Source: an uncultured Lachnospiraceae bacterium
GTDB lineage: Bacteria > Bacillota > Clostridia > Lachnospirales > Lachnospiraceae
Length of the DNA stretch: 64,000 nucleotides
Reading direction: 5' to 3'
Assembly (NCBI GenBank): GCA_947588995.1
Contig: CANPZI010000011.1
Coordinates: forward strand, 1 to 64,000
Positions 16,018 to 25,208 of the stretch are shown here, one piece after another; the first letter of the stretch is position 1, and every line of letters begins with the position of its first letter. The translations under genes and the position numbers were made by a program. The notes beneath the pieces were generated by a model. It saw nothing but the letters and a program-made list of their open reading frames with translations. It had not been told where the DNA came from and made no database searches.

Positions 16018-17775
16018 TCAGTCCGCCGACAGCTCGTAGAGATTGAACCAGTAGCGCTCCAGCAGACAGTCCGTCGGCTCACTCGCCCTGATTCCCTGAG
16101 CCTCCCACAGGGATACGATATCGTCCCGGCTGCCAAAGCTGCCGACGAACCACACTTTACGGCCCGCCGCAAGCCACTCCCCGATCCGTTCCGTATTCTC
16201 GTCAAGCGACTGTTTCTGTCCGCAGATCTCCTGGATCAACTCCTCCGGCTGCCCGTACCAGAGATAACTTTCATTGTTTACATAATATCCCAACACCATC
16301 TGCACCTGATCAAAGTTAAAGATCAGAATATCCTCCGGGCCGATCGCCGCGAGCGCCTCCCGCGTCTTCTCCATCTGCAGCGCCTTGTACTCCTCCTCGC
16401 CCATAAAGGCACGGTAATCGCGCAGCCCTACACAGAGTATCAGCGCGCAGAGGGCCGCAGCGCCGATCTTCCCTGCACGGCATCCGACAGTATCCGGGCC
16501 GGCGCCATCTCTCTGCGCCGCCATCTCAGCACCCTGCCCCTCTCTCTGCCACGACGCGTCATCCGTCTTCCGTCCCGGCCCTCCTCCGCGGGCCGCGTCT
16601 CCCTTCGCAGACACTTCTCCCGCCGCAAGCGCCCCCGCCGCCGCGGCAAAGGCCAGCCAGAAGCAGCCCATCGCAGGGATCATATAGCGATACACAAAGA
16701 TCGGACGGAAGACGACCGACGCAATAATGCCGAACAGCGCCAATCCCGCAAGAACACCGACACCCGCGCACACGAACCCGGCATCTCCAACTCTTCCATC
16801 ATGGTATAGTTTTTGCACAGAAGTGCCTATCAAAAGGGCAGACGCCAGAAACAGCACGACCGCAAGCACGACATTCACCGTCTCGTCGGCAAATGCGGGC
16901 TTCATCACAAACTTCACACAGCCGCCGAATGTCCGCCAGCTCACCGGCAGAATCCAGTAATTCTCATGCACCGCCGCAAGCTGCCCGAACAGCGAGACGA
17001 GCCACGGCGAATAACCCAGGAGCGACAGACCCGCCCACCAAAGCCAGCGCCTGATTCCCCGCCTGTCTCTCCGCAGGAAAAAGCAAAGCAGCCAGAGATA
17101 AATCATCACCACCGCCACACAGGCGAAATACTGCGTGTAGGCGGCGGCCAGTCCGCAGAGCACAAACGCCGCTCCGTGACGGCGTGATGAAGCCGCCGCG
17201 CGCCGCCCGCCACTTTCCCCACTCCCTGCCGTCTTCTCCGCTGCAGCCGCTTCCTCCACAGACACAGCGCGGACCGCCTCGTATGCGTGCAGGAAAGCCG
17301 CCGTCACAAACAGCAGCGCCCAGCTGTACATGCGCGCCTCCACCGTACAGGCGCTGAGCTGCGGCATGGAGAGCGTACAGAACAGAAAGAGTCCGCCCGT
17401 GAATATGCCGAAGCGCCTGCGGATCAGCGTGACGCTGTAGACAAGCAGGATAGCATACGGCAGCAGCGACACGAGCTTGGCGGCAGATGCCGCGTCCCGC
17501 GCGGGCGCTATAAGTTTACATAACTCTGTAAACATGCGCACAATACAGTAGTACAGCGGCGGATGCACATCTCGCGCCGTATACATGACAAGTTCCCCGT
17601 AAGAGTGTCCGGCCAGTCCCACGGTGAACAGTTCGTCATACCAGATATCATTGCCGGCACACAGCGACAGGCTCTTTAACAGCATCAGGACACTTATTCC
17701 GATCAGAAGATATCCGGCGATATCCCGTAAGGGCGGCAAAGTGCCGCCCCTTGTTTTACGCTCTGCATATTCCAT
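16018..17775 (-). CDS. GT-C fold membrane glycosyltransferase (GT39/ArnT-like)
   Basis: A 585-residue polytopic protein. It begins with a short basic N terminus, a membrane helix, then WYDELFTVG in the first outside loop, carrying the acidic pair used as catalytic base in GT-C enzymes. ARDVHPPLYYCIVRMF follows, the HPPLYY motif of the GT39/GT83 dolichyl/undecaprenyl-phosphate-sugar dependent transferases. About 11 membrane segments precede a soluble C-terminal domain. Two hydrophilic Ala/Gly-rich insertions (about residues 175-200 and 400-450) are unusual. It probably moves a sugar from a lipid carrier onto a cell-surface molecule. A paralogue of nearly the same length lies at 30619-32371. 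Two copies of the repeated 10-mer TTATGTAAAC fall within it. Confidence 0.82.
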   Translation of the reverse strand: MEYAERKTRGGTLPPLRDIAGYLLIGISVLMLLKSLSLCAGNDIWYDELFTVGLAGHSYGELVMYTARDVHPPLYYCIVRMFTELCKLIAPARDAASAAKLVSLLPYAILLVYSVTLIRRRFGIFTGGLFLFCTLSMPQLSACTVEARMYSWALLFVTAAFLHAYEAVRAVSVEEAAAAEKTAGSGESGGRRAAASSRRHGAAFVLCGLAAAYTQYFACVAVVMIYLWLLCFFLRRDRRGIRRWLWWAGLSLLGYSPWLVSLFGQLAAVHENYWILPVSWRTFGGCVKFVMKPAFADETVNVVLAVVLFLASALLIGTSVQKLYHDGRVGDAGFVCAGVGVLAGLALFGIIASVVFRPIFVYRYMIPAMGCFWLAFAAAAGALAAGEVSAKGDAARGGGPGRKTDDASWQREGQGAEMAAQRDGAGPDTVGCRAGKIGAAALCALILCVGLRDYRAFMGEEEYKALQMEKTREALAAIGPEDILIFNFDQVQMVLGYYVNNESYLWYGQPEELIQEICGQKQSLDENTERIGEWLAAGRKVWFVGSFGSRDDIVSLWEAQGIRASEPTDCLLERYWFNLYELSAD

Positions 17776-17858
17776 CTTTTATCCACACCACTGCCGTATC
17801 AGCTCCGCGCTCCGGCACCTGCCTTTCCCCGCGGTGCCAACCGGCACAGGCAATCTCT

Positions 17859-19820
17859 TTACTGCTTCTCCTGCACTTCCTCTTTGCGGATCGCTTTCGT
17901 CCGTATCTCCTCGCAGATCTGATCGATAAATTCCTGCACCGGTTTTACGCCCTCATCGCCGGCGAAACGGCTCCTGACAGACACGGTCTTATCCTCGGCC
18001 TCCTGCTGCCCTACAACCAGCATATACGGAAGCTTATCCAGTCTCGCTTCCCTGATCTTAAAGCCGATCTTCTCGGAACGGTTGTCCACCGTCACGTCGA
18101 TGTCATTCTTCGCCAGTTCTTTCCTGACTTCCTCCGCATACGCTTCATACTTCTCGGAGATCGGCAGGATGCGCACCTGCTCCGGGCACAGCCAGGTAGG
18201 AAACTTGCCCGCGTACTTCTCGATCAGCCAGGCCAGCGTCCTCTCATAGCAGCCCATCGATGTCCTGTGGATAATGTACGGGCGCACCTTGTCGCCGTTC
18301 TGATCGACATAGTACATATCGAACTGCTCGGCCAGAAGCGCATCCCACTGGATCGTGATCATGGTATCTTCCTTGCCGTAGACGTTCTTCGCGTTGATGT
18401 CCACTTTCGGCCCATAGAAAGCTGCCTCACCCACATCCTCCGTGAACGGAATGCCGAGTTCCAGAAGCATCTGTCGGATATGTCCCTCCGTCTCCTCCCA
18501 GATCTCAGGTTCGCCGATATATTTTTCCCTGTTGTTCGGATCCCATTTGGAGAGGTGATAGGTCACATCCTCCTCCACGCCGAGCACGGACAGGCAGTAC
18601 TTCGCGTGCGCCAGACAATCTTTGAATTCCTGTACCATCTGGTCGGGGCGCACGATCAGATGCCCCTCGGAGATCGTGAACTGCCGCACTCTGGTCAGGC
18701 CGTGCATCTCTCCCGAATCCTCATTGCGGAACAGGGTGGATGTCTCGCCGTAGCGGATCGGCAGATCCCTGTAGGAGTGCTGTGTGTTCTTGTAACAGAA
18801 ATACTGGAACGGACAGGTCATCGGCCGAAGCGCCAGCACCTCCTTGTCCTTCTCCTCGTCGCCCAGCACGAACATGCCTTCCTTGTAGTGGTCCCAGTGA
18901 CCAGACATCTTGTACAGATCGCTCTTCGCCATCAGGGGCGTCTTGGTGCGGACATAGCCCCACTCCTTATCTTCCAGATCCTCGATCCAGCGCTGCATCT
19001 TCATGATCATCTTCGTACCCCTGGGCAGGAGTAACGGCAGGCCCTGACCGATCACATCCACTGTCGTGAAGAGCTGCATCTCGCGCCCCAGCTTGTTGTG
19101 GTCGCGCTTTTTGATGTCCTCCAGATGCGCCAGATACGCCTCCAGCTCCTCTTTCTTCTGAAACGCCGTGCCGTAGATACGCTGCAGCTGCGCCCGGTTG
19201 GAATCGCCGCGCCAGTACGCCATGGAGGAGGAAGTCAGCTTGTATGCCTTGATGTTCTTTGTGCTCATCAGATGCGGGCCCGCGCACAGATCCACGAAAC
19301 CGCCCTGATCATAGAAAGAAATCTCCGCATCCTCCGGCAGATCCCGGATCAGTTCGACCTTGTAGGGTTCCTCCCTCTCCTCCATGAATTTGACCGCCTC
19401 CGCGCGCGGCAGGGTGAAACGCTTCAGTTCATGTCCCTCCTTGATGATCTTCTTCATCTCCGCCTCGATCCTATCCAGATCTTCCCTCGAAAAAGGCGCC
19501 GCGTCAAAGTCGTAATAAAAACCTTCGTCGATAGCCGGGCCGATCGTCACTTTGGCCTCCGGGAAAAGACGTTTCACCGCCTCCGCCATCACATGGGATG
19601 CCGTGTGTCTGACAACCCGCAGCCCCGCCGGATCATTGGCCGTCAGAATATTCAGGCTGCAGTCTCTATCGAGCACGGTGCGCAGATCTTTCACCTCACC
19701 GTCCACCTCCCCGGCGCAGGCCGCGCGGGCCAGGCCCTCCGACAGATCAGCGGCAATGTCATAGATGCGCATCGGCTGCGCATACTCTTTCACCGAACCG
19801 TCTTTCAATGTGATTTTCAT
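17859..19820 (-). CDS. thrS: Threonyl-tRNA synthetase
   Basis: A 653-residue class II synthetase, full length. It has an N-terminal TGS domain (MKITLKDGSVKEY), an editing domain with HTASHVMAEAV and the FVDLCAGPHL zinc-type motif, a catalytic core with LRPMTCPFQYF, and motif 3 HRTSMGCYERTLAWL. A C-terminal anticodon-binding domain follows (ILPISEKYEAYAEEV, IGFKIREARLDKLPYMLVVG). It charges tRNA-Thr and edits Ser-tRNA. The ATG at 19820 follows AAGGAGG; the longer reading to 19910 runs into the T-box terminator and is untranslated. Expression should respond to uncharged tRNA-Thr through the upstream T-box. Confidence 0.97.
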   Translation of the reverse strand: MKITLKDGSVKEYAQPMRIYDIAADLSEGLARAACAGEVDGEVKDLRTVLDRDCSLNILTANDPAGLRVVRHTASHVMAEAVKRLFPEAKVTIGPAIDEGFYYDFDAAPFSREDLDRIEAEMKKIIKEGHELKRFTLPRAEAVKFMEEREEPYKVELIRDLPEDAEISFYDQGGFVDLCAGPHLMSTKNIKAYKLTSSSMAYWRGDSNRAQLQRIYGTAFQKKEELEAYLAHLEDIKKRDHNKLGREMQLFTTVDVIGQGLPLLLPRGTKMIMKMQRWIEDLEDKEWGYVRTKTPLMAKSDLYKMSGHWDHYKEGMFVLGDEEKDKEVLALRPMTCPFQYFCYKNTQHSYRDLPIRYGETSTLFRNEDSGEMHGLTRVRQFTISEGHLIVRPDQMVQEFKDCLAHAKYCLSVLGVEEDVTYHLSKWDPNNREKYIGEPEIWEETEGHIRQMLLELGIPFTEDVGEAAFYGPKVDINAKNVYGKEDTMITIQWDALLAEQFDMYYVDQNGDKVRPYIIHRTSMGCYERTLAWLIEKYAGKFPTWLCPEQVRILPISEKYEAYAEEVRKELAKNDIDVTVDNRSEKIGFKIREARLDKLPYMLVVGQQEAEDKTVSVRSRFAGDEGVKPVQEFIDQICEEIRTKAIRKEEVQEKQ

Positions 19821-19894
19821 AGTATGCTCCTTCCTTTCTTCTGATCTCTGTGACCCGCAAACGAGATGAAACCCGCTTTGCGGGCTGCACGCGT

Positions 19895-20157
19895 AAAAAA
19901 ACCTCTGCACTATCGCTGTGATAATGCAGAGGACGTAAATCTACGCGGTTCCACCTCGCTTGTTCCGTGCGTCTGCCGGAACCTCTCATTCGACCGTAAC
20001 GTGGTCAGCGGACCGGATTGGGGTCACTCGGGGGCCGTTTTCAAATGCTTCCCGCAAAAGCGCTTTCAGCACCGGGCGCTTCTCTCTGCTGCGTTTCACA
20101 TCCTACTCTTCCCGTCAACGCGTTCACAATCATAGGATTCTCTCACCGGACGCACAA
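19895..20157 (-). promoter_or_regulatory. T-box riboswitch of thrS, with promoter
   Basis: The minus-strand leader contains the T-box sequence AGGTGGAACCGCG (19944-19956), whose UGGAACC bulge pairs with the tRNA acceptor end. It is followed by a perfect 8-bp intrinsic terminator (stem 19902-19909 with 19925-19932) and a seven-T run (19895-19901). Upstream, stem I features are visible (AGAGAGAAGCG and GGTGCTGAAAGCG, about 20050-20090). A threonine codon ACC at 20022-20024 is a candidate specifier. A promoter with TTGTGC (20152-20157), 17-base spacer and TATGAT (20129-20134) starts the leader at about 20122. Uncharged tRNA-Thr should stabilise the antiterminator and turn on thrS. Confidence 0.92.
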
Positions 20158-20216
20158 CCGCCGCCCGGCTATATCCGTATTTTATGCCATAATGGCAGAA
20201 AAGTAAAGTGTCAATT

Positions 20217-20726
20217 TCAGGAAGCGTTCCTGCCGCAGCACTTCTTGTACTTTTTTCCGCTGCCGCAGGGACACGGATCATTGGGATAAACCTTCTTCTC
20301 CTTGCGAACCGTGGTAGACTGTTTCTGCTCTCTGTAGAGCTCTTTGCGCCTGCCCTCGTCGAAGATATCGTTCCACTCCTCCAGATTGTAGAGCCAGTCG
20401 GCACCGGCCGCCACCATGTTCTTATAGAGGAGCTCGTTGTCGAAATCGAGGCTCACTTTCGTGTCCTCCTCCATCTCCTCAATCGGATTGGGTTCTTTCA
20501 GACTGTCGTTAATACCGTCCAGAAATCCCGTCATCGTCATGATGTCCACGCCGAATTTCTCCGCCAGCTCTTTCACGGTACCTTTCACCGCCTTGTCCGG
20601 CGTCTTGAGAAGCGTCGCGTAGATCTCTTTTTCCTTTGCGAAATAATCCGACCACAGCCTCTGCAGATCTCCCTTGTTGGCCGTCTCGGAATATGCCATA
20701 TCGCGCCACTGTTTTAATAAAGCCAT
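20217..20726 (-). CDS. SEC-C motif protein
   Basis: About 169 residues from the ATG at 20726 (AAGGTGGT upstream). The body is helical and acidic with no recognised enzyme motif. The last 25 residues hold the zinc-binding SEC-C motif ([18 protein letters not shown]), as at the end of SecA and in many small stand-alone proteins that contact ribosomes or nucleic acid. Similar clostridial proteins are annotated only as SEC-C domain proteins. A reading extending to 20906 crosses the promoter and is not used. It has its own promoter and lies upstream of the thrS leader on the same strand. Confidence 0.85.
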   Translation of the reverse strand: MALLKQWRDMAYSETANKGDLQRLWSDYFAKEKEIYATLLKTPDKAVKGTVKELAEKFGVDIMTMTGFLDGINDSLKEPNPIEEMEEDTKVSLDFDNELLYKNMVAAGADWLYNLEEWNDIFDEGRRKELYREQKQSTTVRKEKKVYPNDPCPCGSGKKYKKCCGRNAS

Positions 20727-20817
20727 CGTAACTACCACCTTTTGTTCTGTAATCTGCCGTGCCGGCTGTCCGACGCACACGCACAGCCATATGACGCCGC
20801 TAGAGCGCCGATACCTA

Positions 20818-20846
20818 AGTATATAACATTTTTCCCAAAAAGTAAA
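20818..20846 (-). promoter_or_regulatory. Promoter of the SEC-C gene
   Basis: On the minus strand TTTACT (20841-20846), 17-base spacer, TATACT (20818-20823). It is divergent from the small RNA promoter that begins 12 bases further on. Confidence 0.7.
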
Positions 20847-20857
20847 TTTAAAAAATT

Positions 20858-20886
20858 TTGAATTTTTCGCCCTGCCCATGTATACT
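20858..20886 (+). promoter_or_regulatory. Plus-strand promoter of a small RNA
   Basis: TTGAAT (20858-20863), 17-base spacer, TATACT (20881-20886). No protein gene follows on this strand; an intrinsic terminator does, about 65 bases after the predicted start. Confidence 0.7.
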
Positions 20887-20892
20887 TTCCCG

Positions 20893-20997
20893 AAACCGGG
20901 CAACAATGATAACAGGCAAAAGAGAAAGAAATACTTATCCTCCCCTAATCGAGAACCCCCGTCGCTGCAAAGGCGCAGCTTCGGGGGTTCTTTTTTT
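20893..20997 (+). ncRNA. Candidate intergenic small RNA of about 100 bases
   Basis: The transcript is defined by a near-consensus promoter and a strong terminator: stem AGAACCCCC (20952-20960) with GGGGGTTCT (20983-20991), then a run of T to 20997. The region before the hairpin is A-rich and unstructured and contains UUAUCCUCCCCUAAUC (20936-20950), which is complementary to Shine-Dalgarno sequences. No open frame with a ribosome binding site was seen. It runs convergent to the fucO-like gene on the other strand, so the hairpin may also help end that transcript, though no T-run exists in that direction. Identity with a known RNA family was not recognised. Confidence 0.6.
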
Positions 20998-21040
20998 CTC
21001 TCTCGGTTTTCACCTGCGGCACTGTCCTGCGCAAAAAACT

Positions 21041-22189
21041 TTAGATCAGTGACTCGTACAGCTTCGTGATATCCGCCACGCTCGTCTCTTTCGGGTTGCC
21101 CGGTCTGCAGGCGTCGTCATAAGCAGACTGCGCGAGGAACGGAATATCCTCTCTCTTCACAATCTCTTTCAGATCTTTCGGAATGCCCACGTCCTCGGAC
21201 AGCTTGCGCACCGCGTCGATGGCCGCTTTTCTGTATTCTTCCTGACTCATGGCATCCACATTCTTCACACCCATGGCTCTCGCGATCTCACGGTATTTCT
21301 CGCCTGTCGCCTCCGCGTTGTATTCCATAACGGTCGGCAGGATGATCGCGTTCGCGATGCCGTGCGGCGTGTCATAGAGCGCGCCCAGCGGATGCGCCAT
21401 GGAGTGCACGATACCGAGTCCCACGTTGGAAAATCCCATGCCCGCCACATACTGGCCGAGCGCCATATCCTCTCTTCCCTGAGGCGTGTTCGCCACCGCG
21501 TCGCGCAGAGAGCGCGAGATGATCTCAATCGCTTTCAGATGGAACATATCGGACAGTTCCCAGGCCCCTGCCGTAATATAACCCTCTATCGCATGGGTCA
21601 GCGCGTCCATACCCGTCGCGGCCGTCAGTCCTTTCGGCATGGAAGCCATCATCTCGGGATCGACAAAAGCCACAACCGGAATATCTTTCGGGTCAACGCA
21701 CACCATCTTGCGATTCTTGGCCGCGTCGGTGATCACATAGTTGATCGTCACCTCTGCCGCCGTGCCCGCCGTGGTCGGCACCGCGAAGATCGGCACGGAT
21801 TTATTCTTCGTGGGCGCCGCGCCCTCCAGGCTCACCACATCCGCAAAATCCGGATTGTTGATGATGATGCCGATGGCCTTGGCCGTATCCATGGAAGAAC
21901 CGCCGCCGATCGCCACCAGATAGTCGGCGCCTGACTTCTTGTAAGCCTCCACGCCCGTCTGCACATTCTCGATCGTGGGATTGGGCTTGATGTTGGAATA
22001 CAGCTCATAGGAAAGACCCGCGCCGTCCAGCACTTTCAGGACCTTATCCGTCACGCCGAATTTTACCAGATCGGGATCGGAGCAGACAAAAGCTTTCCGA
22101 AAGCCTCTGCCCTGCGCCTCCGCGGCGATCTCACGGATTGCCCCCGCTCCGTGATAGGAAGTTTCGTTCAATACAAATCTGTTTGCCAT
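21041..22189 (-). CDS. fucO: Iron-containing alcohol dehydrogenase, lactaldehyde reductase type
   Basis: A 382-residue group III alcohol dehydrogenase. Visible are the NAD site [13 protein letters not shown], the TAGTAAEVT segment and the metal-binding set in [13 protein letters not shown] and [19 protein letters not shown] (Asp, His, His, His). The closest family I recognise is FucO, which reduces L- or D-lactaldehyde to 1,2-propanediol in fucose/rhamnose breakdown; other short aldehydes are possible. No fucose or rhamnose catabolic genes are adjacent. It has its own promoter and stands alone, so the symbol is by family only. Confidence 0.85.
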   Translation of the reverse strand: MANRFVLNETSYHGAGAIREIAAEAQGRGFRKAFVCSDPDLVKFGVTDKVLKVLDGAGLSYELYSNIKPNPTIENVQTGVEAYKKSGADYLVAIGGGSSMDTAKAIGIIINNPDFADVVSLEGAAPTKNKSVPIFAVPTTAGTAAEVTINYVITDAAKNRKMVCVDPKDIPVVAFVDPEMMASMPKGLTAATGMDALTHAIEGYITAGAWELSDMFHLKAIEIISRSLRDAVANTPQGREDMALGQYVAGMGFSNVGLGIVHSMAHPLGALYDTPHGIANAIILPTVMEYNAEATGEKYREIARAMGVKNVDAMSQEEYRKAAIDAVRKLSEDVGIPKDLKEIVKREDIPFLAQSAYDDACRPGNPKETSVADITKLYESLI

Positions 22190-22231
22190 AGTACACTCTC
22201 CTTTACATTGCTATCGTTTTTTGCTCTCTCC

Positions 22232-22260
22232 ATTATACCTAAAATCGCCCCGCCGGTAAA
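22232..22260 (-). promoter_or_regulatory. Promoter of the fucO-like gene
   Basis: On the minus strand TTTACC (22255-22260), 17-base spacer, TATAAT (22232-22237), about 40 bases before the start. Confidence 0.7.
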
Positions 22261-22287
22261 GCCCCGATGTGTCTGATTTTACAGTGA

Positions 22288-22707
22288 TCACAGGCACTTT
22301 TTGATCTTCCCGATCATCTCTTCATACTCGGCATCGCTCAAGTACACCTTGTCCGGATTCATCTGGAACGTACCGCCCCACTCGTCCCCGTCCCGATACT
22401 TCGGCACGAGGTGCATGTGCAGGTGGCAGCCGGTGTCCCCGTATGCGCCGTAATTTAACTTGTCCGGCGAGAAAGCTTTGTGAATCGCCCGCGCCGCTCT
22501 CGTCACATCGGCGAAAAAACGATTCCGCTCCTCCTCGCTGATGTCCACGATCTCGCTGACATGATCCCTGTAGGCGACGATACATCTGCCCGGCTTGCTC
22601 TGCTCCTTAAAGAGGATCAACTGGCTCACGTCCAAATCACAGATCTTGATCCCAAATTTCGCCAGAAGTTCTCCGCCCTGGCAGTAACCGCAGTTTTCTC
22701 CTTTCAT
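22288..22707 (-). CDS. HIT family hydrolase
   Basis: About 139 residues from the ATG at 22707, chosen because AAGGAGG lies upstream and because a zinc-type CGYC follows near the N terminus (MKGENCGYCQGG). The HIT signature HLHMHLVPK, with the catalytic histidine triad, is near residue 115. The body includes CIVAYRDHVSEIVDISEEE, as in bacterial HIT hydrolases that split nucleoside phosphoramidates or dinucleoside polyphosphates. The in-frame extension upstream to 22776 lies inside a hairpin leader and is not coding. Single gene with a structured 5' leader. Confidence 0.9.
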   Translation of the reverse strand: MKGENCGYCQGGELLAKFGIKICDLDVSQLILFKEQSKPGRCIVAYRDHVSEIVDISEEERNRFFADVTRAARAIHKAFSPDKLNYGAYGDTGCHLHMHLVPKYRDGDEWGGTFQMNPDKVYLSDAEYEEMIGKIKKCL

Positions 22708-22862
22708 ACCGCAATACCTCCTTATACAGACAGTGTACCATATCAGCAGGAAATCAAGCGCGAGCAAAGCGAGCATTTGATTTCACCTGATATGGTAACG
22801 ACAGAATCTTTGAGTGCGCAGCACGGCGGCTGCGCAGCAGACGGATTCTGGAGTTTATTATA
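22708..22862 (-). promoter_or_regulatory. Structured leader and promoter of the HIT gene
   Basis: An extended -10 promoter (TGGTATAAT, -10 hexamer at 22857-22862) is followed directly by two large inverted repeats. Hairpin B (22802-22850) has outer arms CAGAATC/GATTCTG and inner arms TGCGCAGC/GCTGCGCA. Hairpin A (22738-22795) has outer arms CCATATCA/TGATATGG and inner GAAATCAA/TTGATTTC, with GCTCGC repeated in its loop. Together they fill the roughly 145-base leader up to the ribosome binding site. The purpose is unknown: stability element, attenuator, or inserted palindromic repeats. Confidence 0.6.
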
Positions 22863-22985
22863 CCATAATTCACAGCCTTTTCCTACCGTAATATTATGAC
22901 TTTCTTTTCCGCAAAAAAATTACATGCGGCAGAGTTTTTCGCTCTTTTTCCGCATGCAATCACAAAGTGCCTGTTTTCGTTCGCC

Positions 22986-24401
22986 CTACGGCTCAATCAC
23001 TTTCTTATACCTCGCCCGCTCCTCCAAAAGCTGACGGTACAGCGCTTCGTCCATCCCGCCGCTCTCTCCGCCCGCGCGGTACGCCTCGCTCTTAATGTCC
23101 GTCCACGTCTCAAAATCACATACGTAGACGGTCAGTGCGGAAATATCACGTCCATACGCGCCGAACTGGTCCGCCTTGACACCGCTTGTCAGCGGTCTGC
23201 CGTTCCTGTCCAGGACCGCGGCCCAGCCTGCCTCCTCAGGCGGACATAGGATGTGCACCGTCACCTCGCCCGGTGAAATCTCCACCGACTCCAGTCCCCA
23301 GCCTGCCGCGTCCGTCTCGTCGATGCGAAGTTCTGAAGTGCCCTCGCCGTTTTGCTTGATTTCGATAGGATCCGTGAACTTCCATCTGCCCGTAACCTTG
23401 TAATCTCCGCCCTCGACATAGCCCTTGAAGCCGATGATGGCAAGCTCCATCCGAAACTCCTCCGGGATCTCATACTGCTCAAACCAGTCGTCATAGTTTG
23501 CCTCCGTCACTTCGATGCCCTCGAAGCGCTCCCCACGAGCCGCGGCTTCTGCCTCTCCTTCCGCATATGCCTGATCGTACTTCCTGCTGTCCAGCCGGAT
23601 GCTGTCGTAGTCAATCCGCATGATTCCCTCGAAAGTATGAGCATCCGCGAGCCTGCCCTCGATCTGCCATACGCCGTTTATCTGCTCATCCCCGGCGTCG
23701 CGGAAATCGTAGCGCTCCTCGGTCCACACTGTCAGAATCTGCCTGTGCGGTTCGGCCTGCATGGAAGCAAATGCCGGAAACGGCTCTTCACTCTCCACGC
23801 GCACACCGATCATAATCGACTGATTGGAGGCATAGTACTCTGAGAGGGTCACGGTAAGTCCCTGATCTTCGGCGCGGTATCGCGATGTGCCGTCCGAGGC
23901 TTCCCCCTGTCCCGCCTTTTTCCCTGTCGCGCCCGTCTTCTGCCCGTCCTCGTCCGCGGAATCGCCGCCTGCCGTCGGCTGCCCCGGCGCATCCTCATCC
24001 GCCGCATCGTCTCCGTTTATCTCCGCTGTCCGCTCCTCTCCCTCCAGAGGAACAATCTGCTCCTCTGGCACACCGCCGTAGATGAACCATCCCTGCAGTC
24101 TGCCGATCACACTGCCGACCACGGGAAGTTCCCGCGCCAGCGACGGATTTGCCACACAGAAGAGCAGTGCCAGCAGGAAGACTGCCGCCGCGGAGCCAAG
24201 ACCCGCCGCTGTCCGCCGCCGGACCGTACTGGTCCTGCCGGCATACCCTCTGCCGCCTCTTCTGCCGCCATGCCCGCCTCTGCCTGCTCTGCCCCTGATC
24301 TCGTCGTAGGCATCCTGTATCTTCCTCTCGACCAGCGGATCCGCGGCCAAGTCTGCCCCCAGAATCTCTCTCAGCTCTGCATCCGTGTATCTTCTCTCCA
24401 T
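22986..24401 (-). CDS. DUF4179-type anti-sigma factor, membrane anchored
   Basis: About 471 residues from the ATG at 24401, with AAAGGAG upstream; a reading to 24530 exists but is less well supported. A cytoplasmic N-terminal segment of about 55 residues (MERRYTDAELREILGADLAADPLVERKIQDAYDEI) should bind the sigma factor. One membrane helix follows (AAGLGSAAAVFLLALLFCV), then an acidic low-complexity linker and a large extracytoplasmic beta-rich region. Within it, LTVTLSEYYASNQSIMIGVRVES is the DUF4179 core. It lies downstream of the ECF sigma gene, the standard partner arrangement. The signal sensed outside the cell is unknown. Confidence 0.82.
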   Translation of the reverse strand: MERRYTDAELREILGADLAADPLVERKIQDAYDEIRGRAGRGGHGGRRGGRGYAGRTSTVRRRTAAGLGSAAAVFLLALLFCVANPSLARELPVVGSVIGRLQGWFIYGGVPEEQIVPLEGEERTAEINGDDAADEDAPGQPTAGGDSADEDGQKTGATGKKAGQGEASDGTSRYRAEDQGLTVTLSEYYASNQSIMIGVRVESEEPFPAFASMQAEPHRQILTVWTEERYDFRDAGDEQINGVWQIEGRLADAHTFEGIMRIDYDSIRLDSRKYDQAYAEGEAEAAARGERFEGIEVTEANYDDWFEQYEIPEEFRMELAIIGFKGYVEGGDYKVTGRWKFTDPIEIKQNGEGTSELRIDETDAAGWGLESVEISPGEVTVHILCPPEEAGWAAVLDRNGRPLTSGVKADQFGAYGRDISALTVYVCDFETWTDIKSEAYRAGGESGGMDEALYRQLLEERARYKKVIEP

Positions 24402-24546
24402 CGTGGCTCCTTTCCTTTCTTTGCCCTGCTTCACGCGCCGCTTTATCGCGCCGCACGCTCTCCGTCTCTTTCGGTTTTCGTACTTTGCTTCCCGCGCAGT
24501 ATGCCGCATCCGCATGCCTCTTTCTTCCAATCCGGCCGGCTTCCGC

Positions 24547-25059
24547 TCACAGCGTCCCCCGCAGCCGTTCCCTGCCCCGCCGCAGCCTGCTCTTTACCGT
24601 ATTCTCACTGATTTTCAATATCTCCGCGATCTGTGAGACACTGTACTGCTCCCCATAGTAAAGCTGAAAGACCATGCGGCTCTCTTCCGGCAACGCCCGC
24701 AGCAGATCCAGAAACTCCAGATCGCTCTGCGCCTCCACACCCCGCGGTTCCCCCTCTGTGTATGCCGCGAAAGTTTCTTCGCTCATCTCCACGGGCTGCT
24801 GCTTTCTCCTCTGCCTGCAGACCGCCGCGCAGTTGTTGAGCAGAATGCGCACAAGCCATGTCCTGAAATACTCAGGTTTCCGCAGCGCATGAATATGTTC
24901 AAAGGCATCCAGAATGGTCTCCTGCAGGACGTCCGCCACATCCTCCTCGCTCTTCAGATAGGCGAAAGCGATGCGTTTCATACTCTCCTTATTGTCTTCC
25001 ATGAGCCGGATAAACGCCTCCGCGTCCCCGCTCTTTGCTCTTCTGACCAGCTGTATCAT
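24547..25059 (-). CDS. ECF-type RNA polymerase sigma factor
   Basis: A sigma-70 family protein of about 170 residues from the ATG at 25059 (AGGGGAAAAC upstream); an ATG at 25092 with AAGGGG is also possible. Region 2 runs through MKRIAFAYLKSEEDVADVLQETILDAFEHIHALRKPEYFRTWLVRILLNN. Region 4 is LPEESRMVFQLYYGEQYSVSQIAEILKISENTVKSRLRRGRERL. There is no region 1.1 or 3, as expected for ECF sigma factors. It is encoded directly upstream of the membrane anti-sigma gene, and the pair likely responds to envelope stress or peptides. ECF factors usually drive their own operon, but no matching promoter was identified. Confidence 0.93.
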   Translation of the reverse strand: MIQLVRRAKSGDAEAFIRLMEDNKESMKRIAFAYLKSEEDVADVLQETILDAFEHIHALRKPEYFRTWLVRILLNNCAAVCRQRRKQQPVEMSEETFAAYTEGEPRGVEAQSDLEFLDLLRALPEESRMVFQLYYGEQYSVSQIAEILKISENTVKSRLRRGRERLRGTL

Positions 25060-25165
25060 GTTTTCCCCTGTTCCGGAGCGCCTCTGTACCATCTCTTTCG
25101 CCCCTTACACCTATTAGATGCGCGGCGCTCCCATTCGGTTGCCTGCAGCATAAAAAAATCGCACA

Positions 25166-25201
25166 AGAAAAACCTTAAGGATTCCTCTCCCTAAGGTTTT
25201 C
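25166..25201 (-). terminator. Terminator after the alpha/beta hydrolase gene
   Basis: On the minus strand AAAACCTTA pairs with TAAGGTTTT across a 14-base loop and runs into a T-stretch; a second T7 run lies near 25152. Confidence 0.7.
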
Positions 25202-25208
25202 TCATCAT

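Noticed and set aside
19821..19910. N-terminal extension of thrS
   Set aside because: It lies in the T-box terminator and leader; the ribosome binding site precedes the ATG at 19820.
22738..22850. Palindromes upstream of the HIT gene as a rho-independent terminator or CRISPR-like repeat
   Set aside because: No T-run follows either hairpin, the two are different sequences, and there are no regularly spaced repeats with spacers, so neither reading fits.
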